64,000 nucleotides of DNA from JAHEEL01 sp963785245. Its GTDB lineage: Bacteria; Actinomycetota; Acidimicrobiia; Spongiisociales; UBA5794. Shown one piece after another: positions 25,001-34,835 of the stretch (position 1 is its first letter; every line of letters begins with the position of its first letter). Below the pieces are notes generated by a model. The model was not told where the DNA came from, made no database searches, and was given only the letters and a program-made list of their open reading frames with translations. A program made the translations under genes and the position numbers. The DNA is taken from positions 118,454-182,453 of the forward strand of contig CAWAUO010000013.1 of NCBI GenBank assembly GCA_963785245.1, in the 5' to 3' direction.

Positions 25001-26335
25001 GTGTATTCCGATCTCGCTGCTGCTGTCCATGACGGATTCCCTCGGGCGCTGGCCGAACTCGACGAACTGGTTCGCATCCCGTCGGTCTCGGCTCCCGGAT
25101 TCGATCCGGGCCAGGTCCGCAGGGCGGCCGAGCGGATCACCGAATTGCTCGATGGCTCCGGCTTCTCCGGTATCCGGCTCCTCGAGATCGAGGGTGCCCA
25201 CCCGGCCATCTACGCCGAGATCCCGGCACCGGACGGCGCACCCACCGTGCTCCTCTACGCCCACTACGACGTTCAGCCACCCGGGCCCGACGAGGAGTGG
25301 GAGACGACACCGTTCGATCCCATCGAGCGCGACGGCCGCCTCCTCGGTCGCGGAACCGCAGACGACAAGTGCGGTGTCGTCATGCACCTTGCAGCGATTC
25401 GTGCCTTCGGCGGCGACGTCCCCGTCGGGGTGAAGGTATTCATGGAAGGCGAGGAGGAGATCGGCTCAGCCAACCTCGGAGCATTCCTGAACCAGCACCG
25501 AGACCTCCTCGAGGCCGACGTCATCGTCATCGGCGACGCGGGCAACTGGGGTGTCGGCATCCCGGCCCTCACGACTTCGCTGCGCGGCCTGGTCGACTGC
25601 ACGATCGAGGTACGCACACTCGAGAGCGCCGTTCACTCAGGCATGTTCGGAGGCCCGATCCCGGATGCAATCACCGCCATGTCGCGGGTGATTGCATCGC
25701 TCCACGATGACGACGGGAACGTCGCGGTAGCTGGCCTTGTCGACTCGTCGACCAGTGACCTCGACCTCTCCGAAACCGAACTCCGAGAGCAGGCCGGGAC
25801 GGTCGCCGGGTTGCGCCTGCTCGGAGATGGAAGCCTCACGACTCGCCTCTGGTTCAAGCCGGCGATTGCGGTGCTCGCGGTCGACGCCCCGCCGCTCGGT
25901 CAGGCCATCAACCAACTCGTACCCGTGGCGCGAGCCAAGGTGTCCATGCGGATCGCTCCGGGGCAGAACCCTGCGGCGGCCCGCGATGCACTCGTCGCAC
26001 ATCTCGAAGCGGCGGTCCCCTGGGGTGCGGAGATCGTCGTCACCGCCGGGGCGCTCGGCGACGCGTTCGCTCTCGATACGTCCGATGATGCTTCCGTCAT
26101 CTTCAAGGAGGCATTCCGCATTGCATACGGCAACGACACCGTGGAGATGGGCGAGGGCGGTTCCATACCCTTCGTCGCGGCATTCGAGAACGCCTATCCG
26201 CAGGCGTCGATCCTGCTCACCGGGGTGATGGATCCAACCAGTCAGATCCACGGGCCAAACGAGAGCCAGGATCTTGCCGATCTCGAGCACGGCATCCTCG
26301 GCGAGGCCATCGCGCTGCGCATGCTCGCGAACTAG
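25001..26335 (+). CDS. M20-family dipeptidase
   Basis: A 444-residue zinc peptidase of the CNDP/DapE-like branch. Metal and catalytic residues are visible: YAHYDVQP (His and Asp), TADDKCG (bridging Asp), EGEEEIGS (catalytic Glu pair), IGDAGN, and the C-terminal IHGPNES His. The lid domain occupies about residues 180-330. It is cytoplasmic and cleaves dipeptides or acylated amino acids. GTG 25001 (VYSDLAAAV) matches family starts better than TTG 24965; no Shine-Dalgarno precedes either, so a leaderless message is possible. Confidence 0.85.
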   Translation: MYSDLAAAVHDGFPRALAELDELVRIPSVSAPGFDPGQVRRAAERITELLDGSGFSGIRLLEIEGAHPAIYAEIPAPDGAPTVLLYAHYDVQPPGPDEEWETTPFDPIERDGRLLGRGTADDKCGVVMHLAAIRAFGGDVPVGVKVFMEGEEEIGSANLGAFLNQHRDLLEADVIVIGDAGNWGVGIPALTTSLRGLVDCTIEVRTLESAVHSGMFGGPIPDAITAMSRVIASLHDDDGNVAVAGLVDSSTSDLDLSETELREQAGTVAGLRLLGDGSLTTRLWFKPAIAVLAVDAPPLGQAINQLVPVARAKVSMRIAPGQNPAAARDALVAHLEAAVPWGAEIVVTAGALGDAFALDTSDDASVIFKEAFRIAYGNDTVEMGEGGSIPFVAAFENAYPQASILLTGVMDPTSQIHGPNESQDLADLEHGILGEAIALRMLAN

Positions 26336-26371
26336 CCACCACGATGGCGACACGCGCCGTACCCTCGGGCC

Positions 26372-27397
26372 ATGGAGCGCCGGTCCCTTCTCGTCCTCAT
26401 CTCTATCGCCGCTGCCGCCTTGGCCGTAGCCGCGATCCTGGTCTCGACGCGAGGCGAGCCGTCGGACGCCGCTGCAACATCGCCTGCTCCCGCAGCGGAA
26501 ACGACGACTGCGCCGCCGGATCAATCGACGGTGACGTCGTCAACCGTTGCTGAGTCGACGACCTCTTCGACAGAACCCGTCAACCCGGCGCTCACGGCGG
26601 ATGCCTGCGCTCCGTACGCCTCGATCACGACCGCGGGTTCGGTAGCGTCCCCCGCACTCGTCGAGATTTCCGGGATTGCTGCGAGTCGCACCCAGACGGG
26701 AGTCCTCTGGGGTCACAACGACTCGCGGGACGGTGCCCGGGTGTACGCCATCGGACCCGACGGGTCAGACCTCGGCGGATACGACATCGCGGGTGCCTTC
26801 GCCTTCGACTGGGAGGACATGGCTGCCGGCCCCGGGACCGATCCGACGACGTCCAATCTGTACATCGGGGACATCGGAGACAACTTCTCGATCCGCGGCG
26901 GTCGCATCACCGTCTATCGCGTTCCCGAACCGGACCTCGAGGGCCTCGAAGGACCACTCACCGGAACCGTCGCTCTCGAGTTCGAGTACCCGGACGGCTC
27001 ATACAACGCGGAGGCGCTGTTCGTGGCCGAAGGCTCCATCTACGTCGTCACCAAGGACCGTGACGAGGCCCGGGTGTACCGGGGTTCGAGCGATGGTGAT
27101 GGTTCCGCGGTCGAGATGCTGGAGTTGGTGACGATGCTCACCCTCGGTGCCGAGGTCAGCGGCGCCGATGTCTCGTGGGACGGCAGCACCATCGCGCTCA
27201 GGGGGTACAAGTCCGTTTGGATGTGGAGGAAAGCCCAGGGAGCAACGGTCGCCGAGGCGCTCAGCGGCGAACCCTGCGAAGCGCCTTCACCCGACGAGGT
27301 ACAAGGTGAGGCAATCGCCTTTCTCTCGAACGGCGGGTACCAGACGATCAGCGAAGGCGAGTATCCCGACCTCTACCTCATCCCATTCGACGCCTGA
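26372..27397 (+). CDS. Exported protein of unknown function
   Basis: A 341-residue protein with an N-terminal signal or anchor (LLVLISIAAAALAVAAILV) and an Ala/Thr/Ser-rich linker to about residue 70. The body shows repeated beta-type units (LVEISGIAASRTQTGVLWGH, LYIGDIGDNF, SIYVVTKDRDEARVYRG), which suggests a beta-propeller. The GDIGDN and WGHNDS stretches resemble loops of calcium-binding propellers. No enzyme motif seen. It lies 36 bp after the dipeptidase gene and may share its transcript. Confidence 0.7.
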   Translation: MERRSLLVLISIAAAALAVAAILVSTRGEPSDAAATSPAPAAETTTAPPDQSTVTSSTVAESTTSSTEPVNPALTADACAPYASITTAGSVASPALVEISGIAASRTQTGVLWGHNDSRDGARVYAIGPDGSDLGGYDIAGAFAFDWEDMAAGPGTDPTTSNLYIGDIGDNFSIRGGRITVYRVPEPDLEGLEGPLTGTVALEFEYPDGSYNAEALFVAEGSIYVVTKDRDEARVYRGSSDGDGSAVEMLELVTMLTLGAEVSGADVSWDGSTIALRGYKSVWMWRKAQGATVAEALSGEPCEAPSPDEVQGEAIAFLSNGGYQTISEGEYPDLYLIPFDA

Positions 27398-27455
27398 ACC
27401 AGAGAATCCGAAGGCTGTCCCTTCACCAATCGCCGTCGATGGCCGATAGAACACC

Positions 27456-29119
27456 ATGCCCACGGTCAACGATCCCGCGCCGCTCGCCGGAGAGCGGATG
27501 CTGGTTTGGCTCGTCGCCGCACTCTCCGCAGCAACTGCCGTCCTGTACCTGCTCGCCGCATGGATCACCGGCGAGGTTCGTTTCGTCGCAGGCGCCGTCG
27601 GGCCGCTGATCGTCTGCGCTCTCGCTGTCGTCGCCGCCCACTTCGGCCGAGGGCGTGTCCTCCCCCTCATCTTTGCGACGTCCGCTGTGATCGTGGCCCA
27701 GACGCAGATCGTCGATGTCCATGAGTTCGCGGACGCGGCGGCTATCCCGTTGGCCGTTCTCGCTGTCGGCGGAGCGTTCTTCGTGCCAGGGCGATGGGTC
27801 GTCCTGTACTCAGCCGGCTACGGAGCAGCCATGTTCATCAGCAGGTACCACTGGGCAGACGACAATGTGGCTCTGGTCCAGGCGACAATCGCAGCCGGTA
27901 CCGTCGTACTCGGTGCCCTCCTTGTCGCGTGGCTCCGGAGAGGCTCCGATCGGCGAGAAGAACGGTTCCAGCGTCTGTTTCAAAACGCACCGGTCTCGAT
28001 GTGGTTGGAGGACTTCTCGGCTGCCGGCGGCGCGCTCGAACGCACTCTCAGATGACGGCATTGAGGATCTCGAGGCCCACTTCGTTGAGAACCCAGAAGA
28101 GGTGCGCCGCATCGCGAGCCTCGTCCGAGTCCTGGATGTCAATGACGCCGCCCTCCGACTCACCGAGGCTCCGAGTCGGAACGTCCTCATCGGCGAACTG
28201 CCCATGGACACGTTCTCCCGCGGAGCGCTCGAATCGTTCATCCCGCAGTTCCGGGCGATCGTGAACGACCTCGACACTGTGACAACAGAACTTCATGGTG
28301 GGCTGACCGTGACCGGTCGACCGATCGAGGCGCTTCTGGTCTGGAGTGCCCCGCGACTCGACGGCGCGCTCGACCTCACCAACGTCACAGTGGCAATCGT
28401 CGACATCACCCGGCAGCGCGATGCCGAGCGCAAACTCGAGGATCTCCTCGCGACCAAGGACCAACTGGTGGCAACGATCTCCCATGAGATACGGACTCCT
28501 CTCACCGCGGTCGTGGGCATCGCCGCGGAGTTGCGCAATCCGAGAAGCATCACCAGCGAATCCGAACGCGAGGAACTCCTCGGCCTCGTCGCGGATCAGA
28601 GTCTCGAAGTCTCGCGCATCGTCGAGGACCTGCTGGTAGTCGCCCGCACGGGCGCGGGCAATCTCATCGTCGAACCACAGGCGATCAATCTCGCCGAAGA
28701 GTGCCGAGCGCGTCGTGCTGGCGATCGACCAGATCATCCCGGTCGAGGTCAATTCCACAGCGATCGTCGTCGCCGATCCTCAACGGGTTCGTCAGATCGT
28801 GCGGAACCTGATCACCAACGCGAAACGCTACGGCGGCCCCAAGGTCCGGATCGTGGTTGGAGAGCAAGGATCGAAGAGCATCGTCGAAGTGCGAGACAAC
28901 GGCGAAGTCCTGCACCACGCAAGTCGAGTCACGGTCTTCGAACCGTACGGGCGATCAGAACAAGGCGAGACGCCGACGGCATCAGTCGGACTCGGCCTCA
29001 CCGTCTCTCGGCGCCTCGCACGGCACATGGGTGGCGACCTCACCTACGACCACGACGGACACGAGGCGATCTTCACCCTCACCCTTGCCGCCGCGTCTCG
29101 ACCCGTCCCGGTGCTGTAG
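27456..29119 (+). pseudogene. Membrane histidine kinase gene with PAS domain, split by two frameshifts
   Basis: Frame 1 (27456-28055) encodes about six membrane helices and the start of a PAS domain (FQRLFQNAPVSMWLEDF). It breaks near 28031-28050 and the next frame carries the rest of the PAS region and a normal H-box (TISHEIRTPLTAVVGI). A second break near 28698-28712 leads to the ATPase domain: RQIVRNLITNAKRYGG (N-box), VRDNGEV (G1 weak) and SVGLGLTVSRRL (G2). Each break is a net extra base; removing both restores one kinase of about 553 residues. The H and N boxes are intact, so recent inactivation or sequence error is likelier than old decay. Confidence 0.8.
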
Positions 29120-29122
29120 TCC

Positions 29123-30828
29123 TCAGTCTCCTGCGGATCGATACGGCAGATACTCAGGGACCCACATCTCGGCGTCGATGGCCTGCTCCAACTGATCGAT
29201 CGGATCGGCAACGCCCTCTTCGATCGCCTCCCTCGCCACCGCTATCGCGACTTGCCGCGAGACCTCCCGTACATCGCTGATGTCCGGGTAGATCTGCCCC
29301 TGTGCCAGCAGATCGTCCCCCACCTGGTCCGCCAAGGCGTAGGCAGCGGCCAAGAACATCCGATCGGTCACCTCTTGCGCCTTGACGGTCACGATGCCAA
29401 GGCCCATTCCCGGGAAGATGAAGACGTTGTTCGCCTGGCCGATGCGGTGTGTCACCCCATCCAGGTCCACAGGGCCGAACGGACTGCCGGTCGCCACAAT
29501 CGCACGACCCTCCGTCCAGCCGATCGCCGCCTTCGGGATTACCTCGGTGCTGCTCGTCGGATTGGAGAGCGGGAGAATGATCGGACGATCCGTGTACCGG
29601 GCCATCTCGCGCACGACGTCCTCGCCGAACAGCCCCGGTGTTCCGGAGACGCCGACGAGAACCGTCGGTTTCACATTCCGGATCACGTCCATCAGCGATG
29701 GCAGCGGCGCGTGCTCGTCCCAGTCGGCGATGTCGGCCACGGGCGTGGCAAGACGCTGCTTGATGTCGGTCAGGTTTCTGCGATCTTCAAGCACCAGACC
29801 CCGGCTATCGAGGACATAGATGCGTGCCCGCGCCTCGTCGAGATCCATCCCGGCATCCGCCATCGTGTGAGCGATCTGCTCCCGGATGCCATACCCGGCT
29901 GACCCGGATCCGGCAATTGCGACGCGATGCTCGGTCAGCTTCCCACCGCTGTGCCGCGTTGCGGCGATCAGGCCGCCGACCACCATCGCCGCCGTCCCCT
30001 GGATGTCGTCGTTGAACGACGGCAGGTAGCGCCGGTACAACTCGAGGTTGTGGAACGACGTGCGGTTGGCAAAGTCCTCCCACTGCAGCAACGCGCTCGG
30101 GGAAGACCTCCTTGACGGCGTGGACGAACTCTTCGATCAGTTGGTCGTATGCCTCACCCCGGAGGCGCGTCGCGGTACCCGAGGTACAGCGGGTCATCGA
30201 GCAGTTCGGCGTTGTTCGTGCCGACGTCGATCGAGATCGGGATGCAGCGGGCCGGGCTGATGCCGGCCGCCGCCGTGTACAGGGCGAGTTTGCCGATCGG
30301 GATGCCAAGACCCCCGGCGCCTTGATCGCCGATTCCCAGAATCCGCTCGTTGTCGGTAACGACGATGACGGGCGGTTGCTCAACGACGCGGGCCAGCAGG
30401 ATGTCTGCGATGCGGCCGCGATCTCTTGGCGTGATGTAGATACCGTGGGCCGTGCGATACAGCCGACTCCAGTATTTGCAGGTCGACGCAACGGTCGGCG
30501 TGTAGATGATGGGGACCGTCTCTTCGAGGTGGTCCATCACATATCGGTAGAACAGGGTCTCGTTGCGGTCCATCAGACTGCTGAGGTAGATGTTCTTGTC
30601 GAGTTCAGAGACCTTGGCATCCATCTGGGTGTGAACTCGGAGCAGCTGCTCTTCGAGTGTGGGGATGTGATCCGGGAGCAGGCCTCGCAGGCCGAACGCC
30701 CTCCGCTCGTCGCGGCTGAACGCAGCCCCTTTGTTGAGGAAGGGATCGTGAAGCAGCGCATCGCCGCGTTTTGCGACCGGTAGGTACCGTTCGCCGGTCT
30801 CGTGGTCGACGAGAGGCCGGAAGTTCAT
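29123..30828 (-). pseudogene. NAD-type malic enzyme gene with two frameshifts
   Basis: From 30828 the frame encodes the N-terminal domain (DEYER-like lead, YRYVMDHLEETVPIIYTPTV with the catalytic Tyr, VVTDNERILGIGDQGAGG). It breaks near 30166-30172; a second frame supplies LRGEAYDQLIEEFVHAVKEVFPE, then breaks near 30092-30098 into the C-terminal NAD domain (LLQWEDF, FNDDIQGTA, AGSGSAGYGI, PLSNPTS, GQANNVFIFPG). Both breaks are one extra base; correcting them yields a full enzyme of about 567 residues converting malate to pyruvate and CO2. Every catalytic motif is conserved, so an artefact or very recent loss is likely. It is convergent with the kinase gene (3-bp gap). Confidence 0.85.
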
Positions 30829-30965
30829 CTATTCCTCCTGGATCCGTTCCTTGGGGCTGACGACGCCCAACAGAAGCAGCTTATTGAATGACCGCCCTGC
30901 CTCTCAGGGCCGTTCGGCCGTTCAGCAGCATCTGAACAGATCCAGCATCGGTTACCGTTCCGTGC

Positions 30966-32987
30966 ATGTCCTCGTTCCGCAGATGGGTCTCCAACGTGCT
31001 CGCGCAGCGAGGAACGACCGCATTCCTCATTGCCGCGCTCGTACTCGGCGTACTCGTCGGTCTCGGCGCCGCGGTGCTCGTGTGGGCGATCGAATTCTCC
31101 CACAGCGCGTTCGGCGCCCTCGATGACCTCCTCGGGTGGGGGAAGTGGTTCATCTTGCTCGCCATCCCACTCGCGCTGCTCATTTCGTGGGCTCTCGATC
31201 GGCGGTTCGGCCCCGGCGTCGCGAGCGGTGGGGTCACCGAGACAATGGTCGCAGCAGGACTTCATGGCGGGTACCTCCCCACACGCCTCATCCCGACGAA
31301 GATCATCGTCACGGCGGTGACGCTGGGAGCCGGGGGGTCCGGCGGTCGAGAGGGTCCGATCGCACTCATCGGCGGAGCCATCGGCTCGTCATTCTCCCGC
31401 TACACGGGCTTCGGTCAGGACCATGTGAAGAGTCTCGTTGCCGCCGGTGCGGGAGCCGGAATCGGCGCATCGTTCAACGCACCGATCGCCGGCATGCTCT
31501 TTGCGATGGAGGTGATCCTCAGGAGTTTCTCGGTTCGCCACCTGAATGCGATCGTGATCACGTCGGTGATCGCTGCCGTCACGGCACAATCACTGGTCGG
31601 AACCGAGCAGATCCTCACCTCGCCGGCCCACGAACTCGCCGATCCCGCGCAACTCGTCCTGTACGCGATCCTCGCCCTCGTTGCCGTGCTATTCGGTGTC
31701 GTGTTCCTGCGCGTCCTCGCCACGACCAGCGGCTTCCGCCTCGGCGAACGCTTCCCGAGGTGGCTCGTGCCGGTCGGGGCCGGCCTCGGCGTCGCTGCGA
31801 TCGGTCTCGCCGAACCGGAGGCGCTCGGCACCGGGCAGGAGTTGCTCTCCGACCTGCTGGCCGCCACGAGCGACACCAATCTGGTGTGGTACTCCCTGTT
31901 CATCCTCGCCGGCTGGAAGATCCTCGCGACCTCGTTGACCCGCGCCGGTGGCGGCTCCGTCGGTACGTTCATGGCGGCCCTCTTCATCGGCGGTGCCGTC
32001 GGTGCCGGCTTCGCAACCCTCGTCGATCCGCTGTGGTCGTTCTCCGAGATCGACCCCGGAGCATTCGCCGTCGTCGGTATGGCGGCGACCTTCGCTGCGG
32101 TGGCACGGGCCCCGCTTACCTCGGTCATCATCGTGTTCGAGATCACCGGCGACTACGGGCTCGTGCTCCCGCTGATGCTCGGAGCGGCGCTGGCCACGTT
32201 CCTCGGAGACCGCTTGCACACGGACTCGGCCTACACGATCCCGTTGACACGAGCGGGTATCCACCTCCCGACGACCCAGGACATCGATCTCCTCGATACG
32301 GTGAGCGTCGGCGACGTGATGACGATTCTCGACGACGCCGCGGAGCCCTCTATGACCATTCCGGAAGTCGCAACGCTGTTCGAGCAACACCATCATCACG
32401 GACTGCCGGTCATCGAGAACGACCGATTAGTGGGAGTGATCAGCCTCGGTGACGTCGAGCGGGTTCATGTACCCAGCGACCTCGTGTCGGTCGGTGAGGT
32501 GATGACCCGCAATCCGATCACCATCACACCCGAGCTTCCGGTCTCCGCGGCGCTTGCCCGAATGGCGTCGTTTGGCCTGGGGCGGCTCCCCGTGGTCGAT
32601 GACGCCAACCCGACGAAGGTAGTCGGCATGTTCCGTCGAGAGTCTGTCGTGCGCGCCTACCACCACGCCCTCGGGACCGCGACCGGACGCGAGCTCTATC
32701 GGGAGCGGGTCCGCCTGCGATCACAACCGGGAGCAGCCTTCTTCGAGGTCGCAATCCTGCGCGTGTCACCCGTCGCCGCTCAGCGGGTCCAGGACGTGCC
32801 ATGGCCGGACGGTGCCATCCTCGTCTCGATCCGAAGAGACACAAGCGTTCTCATCCCCCATGGAAACACGATGATCGAACCCGGTGACCGGCTGACGTTC
32901 TTCGGCACCGGAGAGGCCAGGGAAGAGGTCGGATATCTCACCGAACCGGTCGAGATCCCGACCGGCAAGTGGCGTCGCGCGCCGTGA
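30966..32987 (+). CDS. ClC-family chloride channel/antiporter with CBS and TrkA-C-like domains
   Basis: A 673-residue protein. The channel domain (about 15-420) has the GGREGPIAL motif with the gating Glu, GASFNAPIAG and GSVGTFMAALFIGG near the anion path. The gating Glu points to H+-coupled exchange rather than simple conduction. Residues about 440-570 hold two CBS motifs (HHHHGLPVIENDRLVGVISL and GRLPVVDDANP), which bind adenine nucleotides. About 580-665 form a RCK/TrkA-C-like domain (DTSVLIPHGNTMIEPGDRL). The start at 30966 has no strong Shine-Dalgarno. It is divergent from the malic enzyme gene. Confidence 0.88.
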   Translation: MSSFRRWVSNVLAQRGTTAFLIAALVLGVLVGLGAAVLVWAIEFSHSAFGALDDLLGWGKWFILLAIPLALLISWALDRRFGPGVASGGVTETMVAAGLHGGYLPTRLIPTKIIVTAVTLGAGGSGGREGPIALIGGAIGSSFSRYTGFGQDHVKSLVAAGAGAGIGASFNAPIAGMLFAMEVILRSFSVRHLNAIVITSVIAAVTAQSLVGTEQILTSPAHELADPAQLVLYAILALVAVLFGVVFLRVLATTSGFRLGERFPRWLVPVGAGLGVAAIGLAEPEALGTGQELLSDLLAATSDTNLVWYSLFILAGWKILATSLTRAGGGSVGTFMAALFIGGAVGAGFATLVDPLWSFSEIDPGAFAVVGMAATFAAVARAPLTSVIIVFEITGDYGLVLPLMLGAALATFLGDRLHTDSAYTIPLTRAGIHLPTTQDIDLLDTVSVGDVMTILDDAAEPSMTIPEVATLFEQHHHHGLPVIENDRLVGVISLGDVERVHVPSDLVSVGEVMTRNPITITPELPVSAALARMASFGLGRLPVVDDANPTKVVGMFRRESVVRAYHHALGTATGRELYRERVRLRSQPGAAFFEVAILRVSPVAAQRVQDVPWPDGAILVSIRRDTSVLIPHGNTMIEPGDRLTFFGTGEAREEVGYLTEPVEIPTGKWRRAP

Positions 32988-33039
32988 CCGGCCGGCCACC
33001 AACCTTGGCGGTCGTGGCTCGACCCGATACATTGCCTCC

Positions 33040-34443
33040 ATGACCAACCGCCCTGTCGTCCCCGTGATCCTGTCTGGAGGTGCCGGCAGCCGTCTGTGGC
33101 CGGCCTCCCGAAGCCGCACCCCGAAGCAACTCCTGCCGCTCGTCGACAAGCGGACGATGTTCCTGATGACTATCCAGCGAACCGATCCCCTTCCAGACGC
33201 CGGCACACCCGTCGTGGTCTGCAATGAGGCGCAGCGACCCGGGATTCAACAGGAACTCGCGAGAGCCGGACGCACCGACGCGTCCCTGATCCTCGAGCCG
33301 ATCGGACGGAACACCGCGCCGGCTGCAGCCGCCGCTGCACTTCATCTCGTTTCGGACGGAGCCGATCCGATCCTCTTCGTCATGCCCGCGGATCACGTGA
33401 TCCGAGACGAGGAGAGCTTCGCAGAGGCCGTTGCTCTCGCCGCCGACTTCGCCGACAAGGGGTATCTACTGACGTTCGGCATCGACCCCGCCACTCCAGA
33501 GACCGGCTACGGCTACATCCGGTTCGGTGAACCCCTCGGCGCGGGCGTACGCACTGTCGAGGCGTTCCAGGAGAAGCCGGACGCCGCCACAGCATCCGAG
33601 TACCTCGCGAGCGGCCGCTACCTGTGGAACAGCGGCATGTTCATGTTCAGAGCCTCCCGATTCCTTGCCGAACTCGAGGCGTACGCCCCGGACGTTCTCG
33701 CCGCCGCCCGTCTCGCCCTCGAACACGGAATCCGCGACGGCAATGCACTGCTGCTCGACGAGCAATCATTCGCTGCATCACCGTCGATCTCAATCGACTA
33801 CGCCGTCATGGAACACACCGCATCGGCGGCGGTGATCCCGATCCACACTGGGTGGAGCGACGTCGGATCGTGGGCGGCGCTGTGGGATCTCGGGCGACGG
33901 GATGAGCAAGGAAACGTGGTCATCGGCGACGTCGAACTCGTCAACGTTCACAACAGCTACATTCGTTCGGATGGTCGCCTCATCGCCGCGATTGGCCTCG
34001 ACGGCGTCGTGGTCGTCGATACCACGGATGCGGTTCTGGTCTCCCGCATCGACCAATCCCAGGACGTCAAGACGATCGTGGATCGCCTCAAGGAAGCGGG
34101 CCGGACCGAAGTAGACACGGACGGGCACGAGACCCATCTGTGGGGCGATCTCGCGACCCTGGCCACGTCACCAACGGCTGACGTCGTTCAACTCGAGATC
34201 GAACCGGGAGCTTCGATTCCATCGCGGCGTCGCGTCGACGCATCAACGCACTGGATCATCGTTGCGGGTACCGCCCTCATCCACATTGACGCCACCTCGA
34301 GTCGCCTGGAGCAGGGGTCTGGAACGGTCATTCCACCGGGCGACGAGCACAGCATCGAGAACGCGTCCTCAAGCGAGGTCCTCAAGGTAGTTCAGGTCAT
34401 CGTCGATACCGGTGTCGAGGGAGCCACCGGGAGAGAAGAATGA
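33040..34443 (+). CDS. manC: Mannose-1-phosphate guanylyltransferase (ManC-type), isomerase cupin degenerate
   Basis: A 467-residue enzyme making GDP-mannose from GTP and mannose-1-phosphate. The nucleotidyltransferase signature ILSGGAGSRLWPASRSR is at residues 10-26, followed by PKQLLPL; RNTAPAAA, VMPADHVI and FQEKPD are the later motifs. The C-terminal cupin corresponds to the type II phosphomannose isomerase part, but where active enzymes have a paired-His metal site before EHWVVV this one has SRRRVDASTHWIIVAG. The isomerase reaction is therefore doubtful. The next gene overlaps by four bases. GDP-mannose would feed surface glycan synthesis. Confidence 0.85.
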   Translation: MTNRPVVPVILSGGAGSRLWPASRSRTPKQLLPLVDKRTMFLMTIQRTDPLPDAGTPVVVCNEAQRPGIQQELARAGRTDASLILEPIGRNTAPAAAAAALHLVSDGADPILFVMPADHVIRDEESFAEAVALAADFADKGYLLTFGIDPATPETGYGYIRFGEPLGAGVRTVEAFQEKPDAATASEYLASGRYLWNSGMFMFRASRFLAELEAYAPDVLAAARLALEHGIRDGNALLLDEQSFAASPSISIDYAVMEHTASAAVIPIHTGWSDVGSWAALWDLGRRDEQGNVVIGDVELVNVHNSYIRSDGRLIAAIGLDGVVVVDTTDAVLVSRIDQSQDVKTIVDRLKEAGRTEVDTDGHETHLWGDLATLATSPTADVVQLEIEPGASIPSRRRVDASTHWIIVAGTALIHIDATSSRLEQGSGTVIPPGDEHSIENASSSEVLKVVQVIVDTGVEGATGREE

Positions 34444-34796
34444 TCGTAGGAATCGTGCTCATCGTGATCGCGGTGATTGCGGCGTCCGTGATGCTGAGTC
34501 GGATGCAAGGCGCCAGAAAGAAGGAGGCGATCGCCGACCTGGCCCGCGAACGAGAGGCGCTCCGTACGCCGGACATCCTCGAACTCGTTCAGGAGGAAGT
34601 CGAAGAAGCCGGCCTTGGTGACCTGCCCGGAGCGGAAGGCGTCGATCCGACCGTCCTCCTCAAGGTCTGGAAGCGCGACGGCGCTGGCTGTGAGAAGGGT
34701 CGCGGTCAGTTCGTACTCGACGATGGAATCGCCCCCGAAGACGCAACCAAAGACTCGGTGACCTTCGAGTGCGGCTCAGGCGAAGACGAGACGTAG
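34440..34796 (+). CDS. Membrane-anchored hypothetical protein
   Basis: A 118-residue protein coupled to manC by an ATGA overlap. One N-terminal helix (IVGIVLIVIAVIAASVML) is followed by a charged coil (ARKKEAIADLAREREAL) and an acidic C-terminal part with two Cys (GAGCEKGRG and TFECGSG). It would face the cytoplasm. No family recognised. The coupling suggests co-expression with GDP-mannose synthesis. Confidence 0.65.
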   Translation: MIVGIVLIVIAVIAASVMLSRMQGARKKEAIADLAREREALRTPDILELVQEEVEEAGLGDLPGAEGVDPTVLLKVWKRDGAGCEKGRGQFVLDDGIAPEDATKDSVTFECGSGEDET

Positions 34797-34809
34797 TCGC
34801 CAGTCGCCA
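34794..34809 (+). repeat. Short dispersed repeat R2
   Basis: TAGTCGCCAGTCGCCA starts at the stop codon of the anchored protein gene. It matches the words at 61971-61984 and, in reverse complement, at 17783-17797 and 62092-62108. Confidence 0.6.
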
Positions 34810-34835
34810 TTCGGAGCGTTCTCGAGGGCGCGACT

